Shown: in pieces, positions 15,897 to 24,000 of the stretch
How positions within the stretch are numbered: the stretch's first letter is position 1
How the letters are laid out: every line of letters begins with the position of its first letter
NCBI RefSeq assembly: GCF_000721105.1
Contig: NZ_JOEV01000058.1
Span: 1-40,599 of the forward strand
Length of the DNA stretch: 40,599 nucleotides
From: Streptomyces cellulosae
GTDB lineage: Bacteria; Actinomycetota; Actinomycetes; Streptomycetales; Streptomycetaceae
Direction of reading: 5' to 3'
Position numbers and translations under genes: made by a program
The notes under the pieces: generated by a model
What the model was told of the DNA's origin: nothing
The model's input: the letters and a program-made list of their open reading frames with translations, nothing else
Database searches by the model: none

Positions 15897-16583
15897 TCAC
15901 CGGCCACTGGCCAGCGCCCTGCTCACCCCGGTCTCCTTCGGCCCCAGGAACCGCGGATCCGGCTCGAACACCGCGTCCAGGACGGCCTTGCCCGCCGCGA
16001 GGATCTCCCGGCTGCCGCCGTAGTACCAGGTCACGTCGTGCTTGTCGTCGACCCCGACGCCGTACGACGTGACACCCGCCGCCCGGCACAGCGCGAGAGC
16101 CCGCCGGATGTGGAAGTCCTGGCTGATCAGCACGGCCTCGTCGACGCCGAAGATCTTCTTCGCGCGGACGCAGGAGTCCCAGGTGTCGAAGCCCGCGTAG
16201 TCACTGACGATCCGCCCGTCAGGCACCCCGTGCCGCCTCAGATAGGCGCGCATCGCGTCGGGCTCGTCGTAGTCCTCGCGGCTGTTGTCGCCGGTGACCA
16301 GGACGACCCGGACGCGGCCCTCCCGGTACAGCGTCGCCGCCGCGTCCAGCCGGTGGGCGAGGTACGGAGAGGGCTCGCCGTCCCACAGACCGGCGCCGAA
16401 GACGACGGCCACCTCGGTGCGCGGCGCGTTCGCCGTCGTACGCAGCAGGCCGTCCGTCGAGACGTACAGCCAGGTCGCCGGCAGCAGCGCCAGCACGCAC
16501 GCCGCCATGACGGCCTGCACCAGCCGCCGCTGCCCGGTCCGGGTGCGCGGCAGACGAGGTCTGTGCGGCTCAGGCAGTCGCAT
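15897..16583 (-). CDS. SanA/YdcF-family (DUF218) envelope protein
   Basis: The 228-residue protein has a basic N-terminus, one membrane anchor (VQAVMAACVLALLPATWLYV) and an extracytoplasmic DUF218 domain. Signature segments are AVVFGAGLWDGEPSPYLAHRL, VVLVTGDNSRE, DAMRAYL and ISQDFHIRRAL. In enterobacteria SanA affects envelope permeability to vancomycin at high temperature. The biochemical activity of the family is not settled. It ends 47 bp from the nasA GlnR-like site and reads in the same direction, so read-through into nasA is possible. Its 213-bp upstream gap is shared with the divergent chelatase gene. Confidence 0.9.
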   Translation of the reverse strand: MRLPEPHRPRLPRTRTGQRRLVQAVMAACVLALLPATWLYVSTDGLLRTTANAPRTEVAVVFGAGLWDGEPSPYLAHRLDAAATLYREGRVRVVLVTGDNSREDYDEPDAMRAYLRRHGVPDGRIVSDYAGFDTWDSCVRAKKIFGVDEAVLISQDFHIRRALALCRAAGVTSYGVGVDDKHDVTWYYGGSREILAAGKAVLDAVFEPDPRFLGPKETGVSRALASGR

Positions 16584-16795
16584 CGGACGGTCCCTCCCCG
16601 GTCGGCCTTCGACAGTCAGAGACGTCCTGTCAGGCCGTCCGGTTCACCGCCCACGACGTGACCAGCCTCACTTCGGTCAATGAAACCGCAGGTCACAATG
16701 CCTCACACAGCCCCCACACCCCATCGTGAACCCCCGGAAAAGACCCGTCATTCCTGTGCAATGGGAAGGCAACCTCGTGCCGTCACCATCAGTTC

Positions 16796-17707
16796 ATGAC
16801 GGCGACGCGCAAGTCGGAAGCTCTTCGCGACGAGTCCACGACCCTCCCCGGCGGCGTCCTGCCGCTCCCTGGGCCTCACCTCGACAGTACGGCGCACATC
16901 ATGAACCGGATCACCAGCCAGCTCGCCACCCAGCTCAGCCTCGTCTCGCTCGACGGCGGGCGGCGCACCGAGCCGCCCGCGCTCGTCCTCGTGGCGCACG
17001 GCAGCCGGGACCCGCGCACGCTGCGCACGGTCCACACGCTCGTCGAGCGGGTCCGCGAGCTGCGCCCCGGTCTGCCGGTGCGTCTCGGCCACATCGAGCT
17101 GAACGAGCCCCTGCTCCCCGACACGCTCGCCTCCCTCGGCACCGGCGAGGCGGTCCTCGTCCCGCTCCTCCTCAGCCGCGGCTACCACGTCAAGCGGGAC
17201 ATCCCCGAGATGGCGGCCGCCTGCGCGGCCCGCACCCGCGTGGCCACCCCCCTCGGCCCGCACCCGCTGCTCGTGGAGGCCCTCCACGGCCGTCTCGTCG
17301 AGGCCGGCTGGCGCACCACGATGGACGAGGCGACGCGACGCGCGAGCGCCGTGGTCCTCGCCGCGGCCGGCTCCCGCGACCCGGACTCGGCCGTCGACAC
17401 CGGCCGCACGGCCCACCTCCTGTCGGAACGCCTCGGCGTCCCGGTCGTCCCCGCCTACGCCTCCGCGGCCACCCCCACGGTCGAGACAGCCGTCCGCGCC
17501 CTCGCCGCGCGAGGCCGCCACCGCGTGGCCGTCGCCTCCTACTTCACGGCCCCGGGCCTCTTCGCCACCCAGAGCGCCCAGAAGGCCCCGTGGATAGCCT
17601 CGGCCCCCCTCGGCACCCACCCGGCGATGGCCCGCCTGCTCCTGCACCGCTACGACCAGTCGTTGGCATCGACGGCCGCTACCGAACCCGCACTGGCGTC
17701 GGCATGA
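16796..17707 (+). CDS. CbiX/SirB-like sirohydrochlorin chelatase
   Basis: The 303-residue protein contains the CbiX chelatase fold as two similar halves: [15 protein letters not shown] near residue 65 and [14 protein letters not shown] near 185. The metal-binding His of AHGSRD is present in the first half only. [18 protein letters not shown] carries a second conserved His. Such enzymes insert metal into sirohydrochlorin, giving siroheme or a cobalamin precursor. Siroheme is the NirB cofactor, so a ferrochelatase role beside nasA and nirB is a reasonable inference. The ATG at 16796 has no clear ribosome-binding site. Translation could start later, for example at the ATG near 16902, which would remove a poorly structured N-terminus. 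Confidence 0.85.
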   Translation: MTATRKSEALRDESTTLPGGVLPLPGPHLDSTAHIMNRITSQLATQLSLVSLDGGRRTEPPALVLVAHGSRDPRTLRTVHTLVERVRELRPGLPVRLGHIELNEPLLPDTLASLGTGEAVLVPLLLSRGYHVKRDIPEMAAACAARTRVATPLGPHPLLVEALHGRLVEAGWRTTMDEATRRASAVVLAAAGSRDPDSAVDTGRTAHLLSERLGVPVVPAYASAATPTVETAVRALAARGRHRVAVASYFTAPGLFATQSAQKAPWIASAPLGTHPAMARLLLHRYDQSLASTAATEPALASA

Positions 17708-17725
17708 AACCAGGGGTGGCTGCAA

Positions 17726-17840
17726 CGCCCTGAGGGGCGCGGGGCTGCATCAAGTTGCGGCTCCTCCCCCACTCTCGGCTTCGCTCGAGCGGGGGCCCCC
17801 ATCGTGGGCGCGACAAGCCACAACGCACCCGCACCCGCCA
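17726..17840. repeat. Nested Streptomyces-type intergenic repeats
   Basis: The outer element begins with a small hairpin (CGCCC-tgag-GGGCG, 17726-17739) and continues through ggggctgcat and later gggcgcgacaagccac. I recognise this as a common Streptomyces intergenic sequence. It is interrupted at about 17765-17802 by a second short palindromic element with CCCCC and GGGGG ends around ctctcggcttcgctcgag. It may act as a terminator after the chelatase gene. Copy numbers elsewhere cannot be checked here. Confidence 0.6.
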
Positions 17841-17888
17841 CACAACAGAACCCCCCAGACGCATACGCGGATTGTCAGCATCTCCCCT

Positions 17889-17894
17889 TACTGT
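17889..17894 (+). promoter_or_regulatory. Minus 10 element TACTGT of a probable leaderless dgt transcript
   Basis: TACTGT fits the Streptomyces TANNNT minus 10 pattern and is followed by exactly 6 bases and the dgt ATG. No Shine-Dalgarno sequence lies between them. Transcription would then begin at or next to the start codon. No consensus minus 35 is seen at 17-18 bp. Confidence 0.4.
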
Positions 17895-17900
17895 CGAGAC

Positions 17901-19181
17901 ATGGAAGGCAAAAACCACAACTCACCCCCCGGCTACGACCTCACGTCAGTGGCCCGCTGGGCCGCCGAACCCGACAAACGCCCAGGCCGCACCGCCTTCC
18001 AACGCGACCGGGCCCGCATCCTGCACTCCTCCGCGCTCAGAAGACTCGCCGGCAAGACCCAAGTGGTCACGCCCGGCACGATGAGCCAGGCCTGGGACGC
18101 CAGCCCCCGCACCCGCCTCACCCACTCGCTGGAGTGCGCCCAGGTGGGCAGAGAGCTGGGCGCGGCCCTCGGCTGCGACCCGGACCTCGTCGAAGCCGCC
18201 TGCCTCGCCCACGACCTCGGCCACCCCCCGTTCGGCCACAACGGCGAGCAGGCGCTCAACGAGTTCGCCGAGGACTGCGGAGGTTTCGAGGGCAACGCCC
18301 AGTCCCTCAGGCTCCTCACCCGCATCGAACCCAAACGCTTCACCGCCGAGGGTTCCGTCGGCCTCAACCTCACCCGGGCGACCCTCGACGCGGCCACCAA
18401 ATACCCCTGGCGCCGAGGAGCGCACCCCACCGACCCCAAGTCCCCGAAGTTCGGTGTCTACGAGGACGACCGCCCCGTCTTCGACTGGGTCCGCGAGGGC
18501 GCCCCGGGGAACCGCACCACCTTCGAGGCCCAGGTCATGGACTGGTCCGACGACGTGGCGTACTCCGTGCACGACGTCGAGGACGGCCTGCACGCCGGCC
18601 ATGTCGACCCCGCCCGTCTGCACGCCGAACCGGAACGCCAGGCGGTCTTCGCGGTCGCCCGGGGCCGCTATGTGCCCGAGGACACCGACCCGGCGGAGCT
18701 CTCCGCCGCCCTGGACCGGCTGCAGGAGCAACCGTGGTGGCCGCACCGCTACGACGGCTCGGCAGTGGCCCAGGGCCGCCTCAAGGACGCCACCAGCCAG
18801 CTCATCGGCCGCTTCTGCCTCGCCGCCGAGGCCGCCACCCGCGCCGAGTACGGGACCGGGCGGCTGACGAGATACGGCGCCGAACTCGTCGTACCGCACG
18901 AGACGCGACTGGAGTGCGCGGTCCTCAAGGCGGTCGCCGACCGGTACGTCATGCAGCGCGCCGAGCAGGAGCGGCTGCGGGCGGACCAGCGGATCGTGGT
19001 GGCCGAACTGGCCGAGGCGCTCACCGCCCGCGCCCCCGACGGCCTCGACCCGCAGTTCCGGGCGCTGTTCGACCGGGCGCCCGACGACCGGGCCCGCAAG
19101 CGGGTGATCGTCGATCAGATCGCCTCGCTCACCGACGCGTCCGCGCGTTCGCTTCACGGCCGTCTGATGGGGCATCTGTGA
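17901..19181 (+). CDS. dgt: Deoxyguanosinetriphosphate triphosphohydrolase (dNTPase)
   Basis: This 426-residue HD-domain enzyme cleaves dGTP, or dNTPs in general, to the deoxynucleoside and triphosphate. Family motifs are in order: [20 protein letters not shown], then RTRLTHSLE (His about residue 76), then the metal-binding HD site in [14 protein letters not shown] (about 103), then a distal metal-ligand Asp in [12 protein letters not shown] (about 215-225). Length and motif order match the type common in actinobacteria. It lies upstream of dnaG, as in other Streptomyces as I recall, which fits a link with DNA synthesis. The ATG appears leaderless. Confidence 0.95.
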   Translation: MEGKNHNSPPGYDLTSVARWAAEPDKRPGRTAFQRDRARILHSSALRRLAGKTQVVTPGTMSQAWDASPRTRLTHSLECAQVGRELGAALGCDPDLVEAACLAHDLGHPPFGHNGEQALNEFAEDCGGFEGNAQSLRLLTRIEPKRFTAEGSVGLNLTRATLDAATKYPWRRGAHPTDPKSPKFGVYEDDRPVFDWVREGAPGNRTTFEAQVMDWSDDVAYSVHDVEDGLHAGHVDPARLHAEPERQAVFAVARGRYVPEDTDPAELSAALDRLQEQPWWPHRYDGSAVAQGRLKDATSQLIGRFCLAAEAATRAEYGTGRLTRYGAELVVPHETRLECAVLKAVADRYVMQRAEQERLRADQRIVVAELAEALTARAPDGLDPQFRALFDRAPDDRARKRVIVDQIASLTDASARSLHGRLMGHL

Positions 19182-19228
19182 TGCTGATGCGGCGGGAGTG
19201 AGACGGGAGGGCCCGAATGTGACCCTCC

Positions 19229-19246
19229 GTGGCCTGATCGGGCCAC
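19229..19246 (+). terminator. Hairpin downstream of dgt
   Basis: GTGGCC at 19229-19234 pairs with GGCCAC at 19241-19246 around a 6-base loop, 48 bp after the dgt stop. A pyrimidine-rich tccctcttccc follows. It is a modest but plausible terminator. Confidence 0.45.
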
Positions 19247-19315
19247 TCCCTCTTCCCGCATCACGCTCCGTGCGGGACGCTCGCATGTGGCGGTACGTTC
19301 ACGAGGAGGCATCAA

Positions 19316-20581
19316 GTGGTCGACGCGGATCAGACATTCGTCATCGTCGGAGGCGGTCTCGCCGGCGCGAAGGCGGCCGAGACGCTCCGAGCGGAGGGCT
19401 TCACCGGCCGCGTGATACTGATCTGCGACGAACGCGACCACCCGTACGAGCGCCCGCCGCTGTCCAAGGGCTATCTGCTCGGCAAGGAGGAGCGCGACAG
19501 CGTCTTCGTCCACGAACCCGCCTGGTACGCCCGCAACGACATCGAACTGCACCTGGGCGAGACCGTCGACGCCGTCGACCGTACGGCGAAGACCGTCCGG
19601 TTCGGCGAGGACGGCACCCTGGTCCGCTACGACAAGCTGCTCCTCGCGACCGGCGCCGAGCCCCGCCGCCTCGACATCCCGGGCACGGACCTCGCCGGCG
19701 TCCATCACCTGCGCCGCCTCGCCCACGCCGAACGCCTCAAGGGCGTCCTCGCCGCCCTGGGCAGGGACAACGGCCACATCGTGATCGCGGGAGCCGGCTG
19801 GATCGGTCTGGAGGTCGCGGCGGCGGCCCGTGAGTACGGCGCCGAGGTCACCGTCGTCGAGCCGCTGCCGACCCCGCTGCACACGGTCCTCGGCCCGGAG
19901 CTCGGCCAGATCTTCGCCGAGCTGCACCGCGAGCACGGTGTCCGCTTCCACTTCGGCGCACGGCTGACCGAGATCGTCGGCCAGGACGGCATGGTCCTCG
20001 CCGCCCGCACCGACGACGGCGAGGAACACCCCGCGCACGACGTCCTCGCGGCGGTCGGCGCGGCCCCGCGGACCGCCCTCGCGGAGGCGGCGGGCCTTAA
20101 GCTGGCGGACCGCGCCCACGGCGGCGGCATCGCGGTCGACGCCCGGCTGCGCACCTCCGACCCCGACATCTACGCGGCCGGCGACGTGGCCTCCTTCCAG
20201 CACTCCCTCTTCGACACCCGGCTGCGCGTCGAACACTGGGCGAACGCCCTCAACGGCGGCCCCGCGGCGGCCCGCGCGATGCTCGGCCGGGACCTCACCT
20301 ACGACCGCGTGCCCTATTTCTTCTCCGACCAGTACGACGTGGGCATGGAGTACTCCGGCTGGGCGCCCCCGGGCACGTACGACGAAGTGGTGATCCGGGG
20401 AGACGCGGGAAAGCGTGAGTTCATCGCGTTCTGGGTGAAGGAGAACCGGGTGCTGGCCGGGATGAACGTGAACGTGTGGGACGTCACAGAGCCCATCCAG
20501 CAGCTGATTCGTACCAAGGCCCAGGTGGACACCGAGGCACTCGCGAACCCGCGCGTTCCGCTGGACAGCCTCGTCCCCTGA
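19316..20581 (+). CDS. NAD(P)/FAD-dependent ferredoxin reductase-like oxidoreductase
   Basis: The 421-residue flavoprotein resembles rhodocoxin/putidaredoxin reductases, which pass electrons from NADH to a ferredoxin. The FAD site is VGGGLAGAKAAETL at the N-terminus. PPLSKGYLLG is typical of this subfamily. The NAD site is IAGAGWIGLEVAAAAREYG (about residue 160), and the second flavin contact is in DIYAAGDVASF. A reductase C-terminal domain follows (VPYFFSDQYDVGMEYSGWA). The GTG start has gaggagg ahead of it. No ferredoxin or P450 gene is adjacent, so the partner is unknown. Confidence 0.92.
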   Translation: MVDADQTFVIVGGGLAGAKAAETLRAEGFTGRVILICDERDHPYERPPLSKGYLLGKEERDSVFVHEPAWYARNDIELHLGETVDAVDRTAKTVRFGEDGTLVRYDKLLLATGAEPRRLDIPGTDLAGVHHLRRLAHAERLKGVLAALGRDNGHIVIAGAGWIGLEVAAAAREYGAEVTVVEPLPTPLHTVLGPELGQIFAELHREHGVRFHFGARLTEIVGQDGMVLAARTDDGEEHPAHDVLAAVGAAPRTALAEAAGLKLADRAHGGGIAVDARLRTSDPDIYAAGDVASFQHSLFDTRLRVEHWANALNGGPAAARAMLGRDLTYDRVPYFFSDQYDVGMEYSGWAPPGTYDEVVIRGDAGKREFIAFWVKENRVLAGMNVNVWDVTEPIQQLIRTKAQVDTEALANPRVPLDSLVP

Positions 20582-20616
20582 CCTGACCACGGCGATCGAC
20601 TGTCACACGACCCCCG

Positions 20617-20622
20617 TAGAAT
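20617..20622 (+). promoter_or_regulatory. Minus 10 element TAGAAT of a probable leaderless dnaG transcript
   Basis: TAGAAT is a close match to the Streptomyces vegetative minus 10 sequence. Six bases separate it from the dnaG GTG and they contain no Shine-Dalgarno sequence. The transcript probably starts at the GTG itself. The minus 35 region is not close to consensus. Confidence 0.5.
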
Positions 20623-20628
20623 TCACGC

Positions 20629-22533
20629 GTGGCAGGACGGATCAACGACGAGGACGTGAAGGCGGTACGGGACGCGGTCCCGATCGACGCCGTGGTGTCC
20701 GAGTACCTCCAGCTGCGCAACGCGGGCGGCGGCAACCTCAAGGGGCTGTGCCCGTTCCACGACGAGAAGTCGCCGTCCTTCCAGGTCAGCCCGAGCAAGG
20801 GATTCTTCCACTGCTTCGGCTGCCAGGAGGGTGGCGACACCATCACGTTCGTGATGAAGATCGACCACCTCACCTTCTCCGAGGCGGTCGAGCGCCTCGC
20901 CGCCCAGGCCGGCATCACCCTGCGCTACGAGGAGGGCGGGTACAACCCCTCCCACCAGCGCGGCGAGCGGATCCGCCTGGTCGAGGCCCACAAGATCGCC
21001 GCCCAGTGGTACATGGAGCAGCTGGCCACCAGCCCGGAGGCCGACGCCGGCCGTACGTTCCTCGCCGAGCGCGGCTTCGACCAGGCCGCCGCCGAGCACT
21101 TCTCCGTCGGCTACAGCCCCCAGGGCTGGGACCACCTCACCCGCTACCTCCGCGGCAAGGGCTTCGCCGACAAGGAACTGATCCTCTCCGGCCTCTCCCA
21201 GGAGGGCCGCCGCGGCCCCATCGACCGCTTCCGCGGCCGTCTGATGTGGCCCATCCGCGACATCGGCGGCGAGGTCGTCGGCTTCGGCGCCCGCAAGCTC
21301 TACGAGGCGGACACCGGCCCCAAATACCTCAACACGCCCGACACCGCGATCTACCGCAAGTCCCAGGTGCTCTACGGCATCGACCTGGCGAAGAAGGACA
21401 TCGCCAAGTCCAGCCGCGCGGTCGTGGTCGAGGGCTACACCGACGTCATGGCCTGCCACCTCGCCGGCGTGACGACGGCCATCGCGACCTGCGGCACCGC
21501 CTTCGGCACCGACCACATCAAGATCCTCCGCCGTCTGCTCATGGACAACGGCTCGGCCCGCGTGATCTTCACCTTCGATGGCGACGCGGCCGGGCAGAAG
21601 GCCGCCCTGCGCGCCTTCGAGGACGACCAGAAGTTCGCCGCCGAGACGTACATCGCGATCGCCCCCGACGGCATGGACCCCTGCGACCTGCGCCTCGCCA
21701 AGGGCGATGACGCGGTCGCCGACCTGGTCGAACCCCGCACCCCGCTCTTCGAGTTCGCGCTGCGCCAGATCGTCCTCCGCTACGACCTGGACACCCCCGG
21801 CGGCCGGGCCGCCGCGCTGGACGAGGCGGCGCCCGTCGTCGCCCGCATCAAGAACACCGGCGCCCAGCACGAGGTCGCCGTCCAGCTCGCCGGCATGCTC
21901 GGCATCCTCGACACCCAGTTCGTGGTCAGACGCGTCGCCCAACTGGCCCGCTGGGCCCGCGACCGCGGAGGCAAGGGCCCGGCGCCGATCGCCCGCAACG
22001 GAGAGCGGCAGTACGACGCCACCCCCCGCCCCTCCGCCCCGGGCCCGGCGCTCAACCTCCGCAACCCGGTCTACGCCACCGAACGCGAGCTCCTCAAACT
22101 TGCCCTCCAGCGGCCCGAGTTGGTCTCCCCGGCGTTCGACGCGTACGGCGTCGACGAGTTCACCGCCGCCCCGTACGCCGCCGTACGCCAGGCGATCATG
22201 GACGCGGGCGGGGCGGAGTACGGCGTCCAGGACCCGCAGGAATACCTGGTCCGGGTCCGCGACGTGGCCCCCGACAACGCCGTCCGCGCCATGGTCACGG
22301 AGCTCGCGGTCGAGGCGATCATGCGCAAGACGGTCGACGAGAACTACGCCGGCGACCAGCTCGTCACGGTCCGCCGCCGCGCGGTCGAGCGCCGCATCCG
22401 TGACATCCAGTCCAGCCTGACCCGACTCGGCACCCACGGAGACCCGGCCCAGGCGGCCGCCGTACAGAACGAGTTGTGGGTACTCCAGCAGTACGACCAG
22501 GCACTACGCGCGCACGGAGCCGCCGCACTCTGA
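20629..22533 (+). CDS. dnaG: DNA primase
   Basis: DnaG makes RNA primers for chromosome replication and works with the replicative helicase. The 634 residues show the CHC2 zinc finger at the N-terminus (C41, H44, C62 and C65 in CPFHDEK and HCFGC). The RNA polymerase basic region and TOPRIM metal site follow (VVVEGYTD about residue 265; FDGDAAGQK about 316). A C-terminal helicase-binding helical region contains LVTVRRRAVERRIRDIQ. The GTG start is supported by the zinc-finger position and the adjacent minus 10 element. The gene is complete. Confidence 0.97.
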   Translation: MAGRINDEDVKAVRDAVPIDAVVSEYLQLRNAGGGNLKGLCPFHDEKSPSFQVSPSKGFFHCFGCQEGGDTITFVMKIDHLTFSEAVERLAAQAGITLRYEEGGYNPSHQRGERIRLVEAHKIAAQWYMEQLATSPEADAGRTFLAERGFDQAAAEHFSVGYSPQGWDHLTRYLRGKGFADKELILSGLSQEGRRGPIDRFRGRLMWPIRDIGGEVVGFGARKLYEADTGPKYLNTPDTAIYRKSQVLYGIDLAKKDIAKSSRAVVVEGYTDVMACHLAGVTTAIATCGTAFGTDHIKILRRLLMDNGSARVIFTFDGDAAGQKAALRAFEDDQKFAAETYIAIAPDGMDPCDLRLAKGDDAVADLVEPRTPLFEFALRQIVLRYDLDTPGGRAAALDEAAPVVARIKNTGAQHEVAVQLAGMLGILDTQFVVRRVAQLARWARDRGGKGPAPIARNGERQYDATPRPSAPGPALNLRNPVYATERELLKLALQRPELVSPAFDAYGVDEFTAAPYAAVRQAIMDAGGAEYGVQDPQEYLVRVRDVAPDNAVRAMVTELAVEAIMRKTVDENYAGDQLVTVRRRAVERRIRDIQSSLTRLGTHGDPAQAAAVQNELWVLQQYDQALRAHGAAAL

Positions 22534-22797
22534 GGGCCGGCCCGGACCGGGTAACCGCGCGGTCACGGACCGGCCTCAAAAAGTCACCGCACGCCCCTCG
22601 TGGCGGCGATGTGTCGTACTCCACACTGGGTTCCGGTGCCTGAGTCCTCGGAGCGCGGCCGATCCGTCCCCAACGGGTCCCAGACCCCCGCGACTCCGCA
22701 CATCGCGTACGGGACGGACAGCGGCGAGGCCGCCGACTCCGTCCGCGAAGTACCGCTGCCGCACACCTCAGCAGCGATCATCCTGGAGGTCGCCCCC

Positions 22798-23952
22798 GTG
22801 CAGACCCAGACCCTGACCCAGACCGACATCAGTACGGACGACACGGAACCGGATACGGAAGCCGGCGTACTGGTCGCGGTCCCCCCGCAGAACCGTGCCG
22901 CGCAGCACCCCGAGGGAGAGCCGTCGGCCCCGGCCGACCTGGCGGAACCCCCCGCCGACGAGGTCGAGAACATCGAGGTCGTCGAGCACATCGAGCCCGT
23001 CGAACCCCCCGAGCCGACCCGCGCCAGGACCGACACCGGCGCACCCTCCTCCGACCTGTTCCGCCAGTACCTGCGCGAGATCGGCCGGATCCCGCTGCTC
23101 ACCGCCGCCGAGGAGGTCGAACTCGCCCGCCGGGTCGAGGCCGGCCTGTTCGCCGAGGAGAGGCTCAGCACCGCCCCCGACCTGGACAGCCGGCTCGCCC
23201 TCGACCTGGACAGACTGGTCGTCATGGGCCGCATGGCCAAGCGCCGCCTCATCGAGGCGAACCTGCGGCTCGTCGTGTCGGTGGCCAAACGGTACGTAGG
23301 CCGCGGCCTGACCATGCTCGACCTGGTCCAGGAGGGCAACCTGGGCCTGATCAGGGCGGTCGAGAAGTTCGACTACGCCCGCGGCTACAAGTTCTCCACG
23401 TACGCCACCTGGTGGATCCGGCAGGCCATGTCCCGCGCCCTCGCCGACCAGGCCCGCACCATCCGCGTCCCGGTCCACGTGGTCGAGCTGATCAACCGGG
23501 TGGTCCGCGTCCAGCGCCGGATGCTCCAGGAACGGGGCTACGAACCGACGCCGGAAGAGGTCGCCGCGCACCTGGACCTGGCGCCCGAGCGGGTCAGCGA
23601 GGTCCTGCGCCTGGCCCAGGAACCGGTCTCCCTGCACGCGCCCGTGGGGGAGGAGGACGACGTGGCCCTCGGCGACCTCATCGAGGACGGCGACGCCGCC
23701 AGCCCCGTCGAGTCGGCCGCGTTCATGCTGCTCAGGGAACACCTGGAGGCGGTCCTGTCCACCCTGGGCGAGCGGGAGCGCAAGGTCGTCCAGCTCCGCT
23801 ACGGCCTGGCCGACGGCCGCCCCCGCACGCTGGAGGAGATAGGCCGCATCTTCGGCGTGACGAGGGAACGGATCCGCCAGATCGAGTCGAAGACCCTCAA
23901 CAAGCTCCGGGACCACGCCTTCGCGGACCAGTTGAGGGGCTACCTGGACTGA
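22798..23952 (+). CDS. hrdA: RNA polymerase principal-type sigma factor HrdA
   Basis: This sigma-70 group protein has an acidic Glu/Pro-rich N-terminus (about residues 1-80). Region 1.2 follows ([20 protein letters not shown]). Region 2 contains the rpoD signature [19 protein letters not shown] and [18 protein letters not shown]. Region 3 is next, and region 4 has the helix-turn-helix [20 protein letters not shown] near the end. I chose the GTG at 22798 (384 residues) because ggaggt lies 8 bases ahead; the frame is open further upstream. The position directly after dnaG matches my recollection of hrdA in S. coelicolor. HrdA is a dispensable relative of the main sigma factor HrdB. I see nothing certain in the 264-bp gap before it. 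Confidence 0.9.
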   Translation: MQTQTLTQTDISTDDTEPDTEAGVLVAVPPQNRAAQHPEGEPSAPADLAEPPADEVENIEVVEHIEPVEPPEPTRARTDTGAPSSDLFRQYLREIGRIPLLTAAEEVELARRVEAGLFAEERLSTAPDLDSRLALDLDRLVVMGRMAKRRLIEANLRLVVSVAKRYVGRGLTMLDLVQEGNLGLIRAVEKFDYARGYKFSTYATWWIRQAMSRALADQARTIRVPVHVVELINRVVRVQRRMLQERGYEPTPEEVAAHLDLAPERVSEVLRLAQEPVSLHAPVGEEDDVALGDLIEDGDAASPVESAAFMLLREHLEAVLSTLGERERKVVQLRYGLADGRPRTLEEIGRIFGVTRERIRQIESKTLNKLRDHAFADQLRGYLD

Positions 23953-23956
23953 CCCG

Positions 23957-23982
23957 GGGCCGCTCACCGAAGCGAGCGGCCC
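23957..23982. terminator. Bidirectional terminator between hrdA and the ABC exporter genes
   Basis: GGGCCGCTC at 23957-23965 pairs perfectly with GAGCGGCCC at 23974-23982 around an 8-base loop. It lies between the convergent ends of hrdA and the ABC exporter operon, where it could stop transcripts from both sides. Confidence 0.65.
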
Positions 23983-24000
23983 TCACACCTGGTGCCTCGC

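Noticed and set aside
16640..16700. GlnR-like box before the chelatase gene
   Set aside because: GAAAC and GTCAC half-sites occur, but they are separated by 5 bases instead of 6 and lack the paired half-sites.
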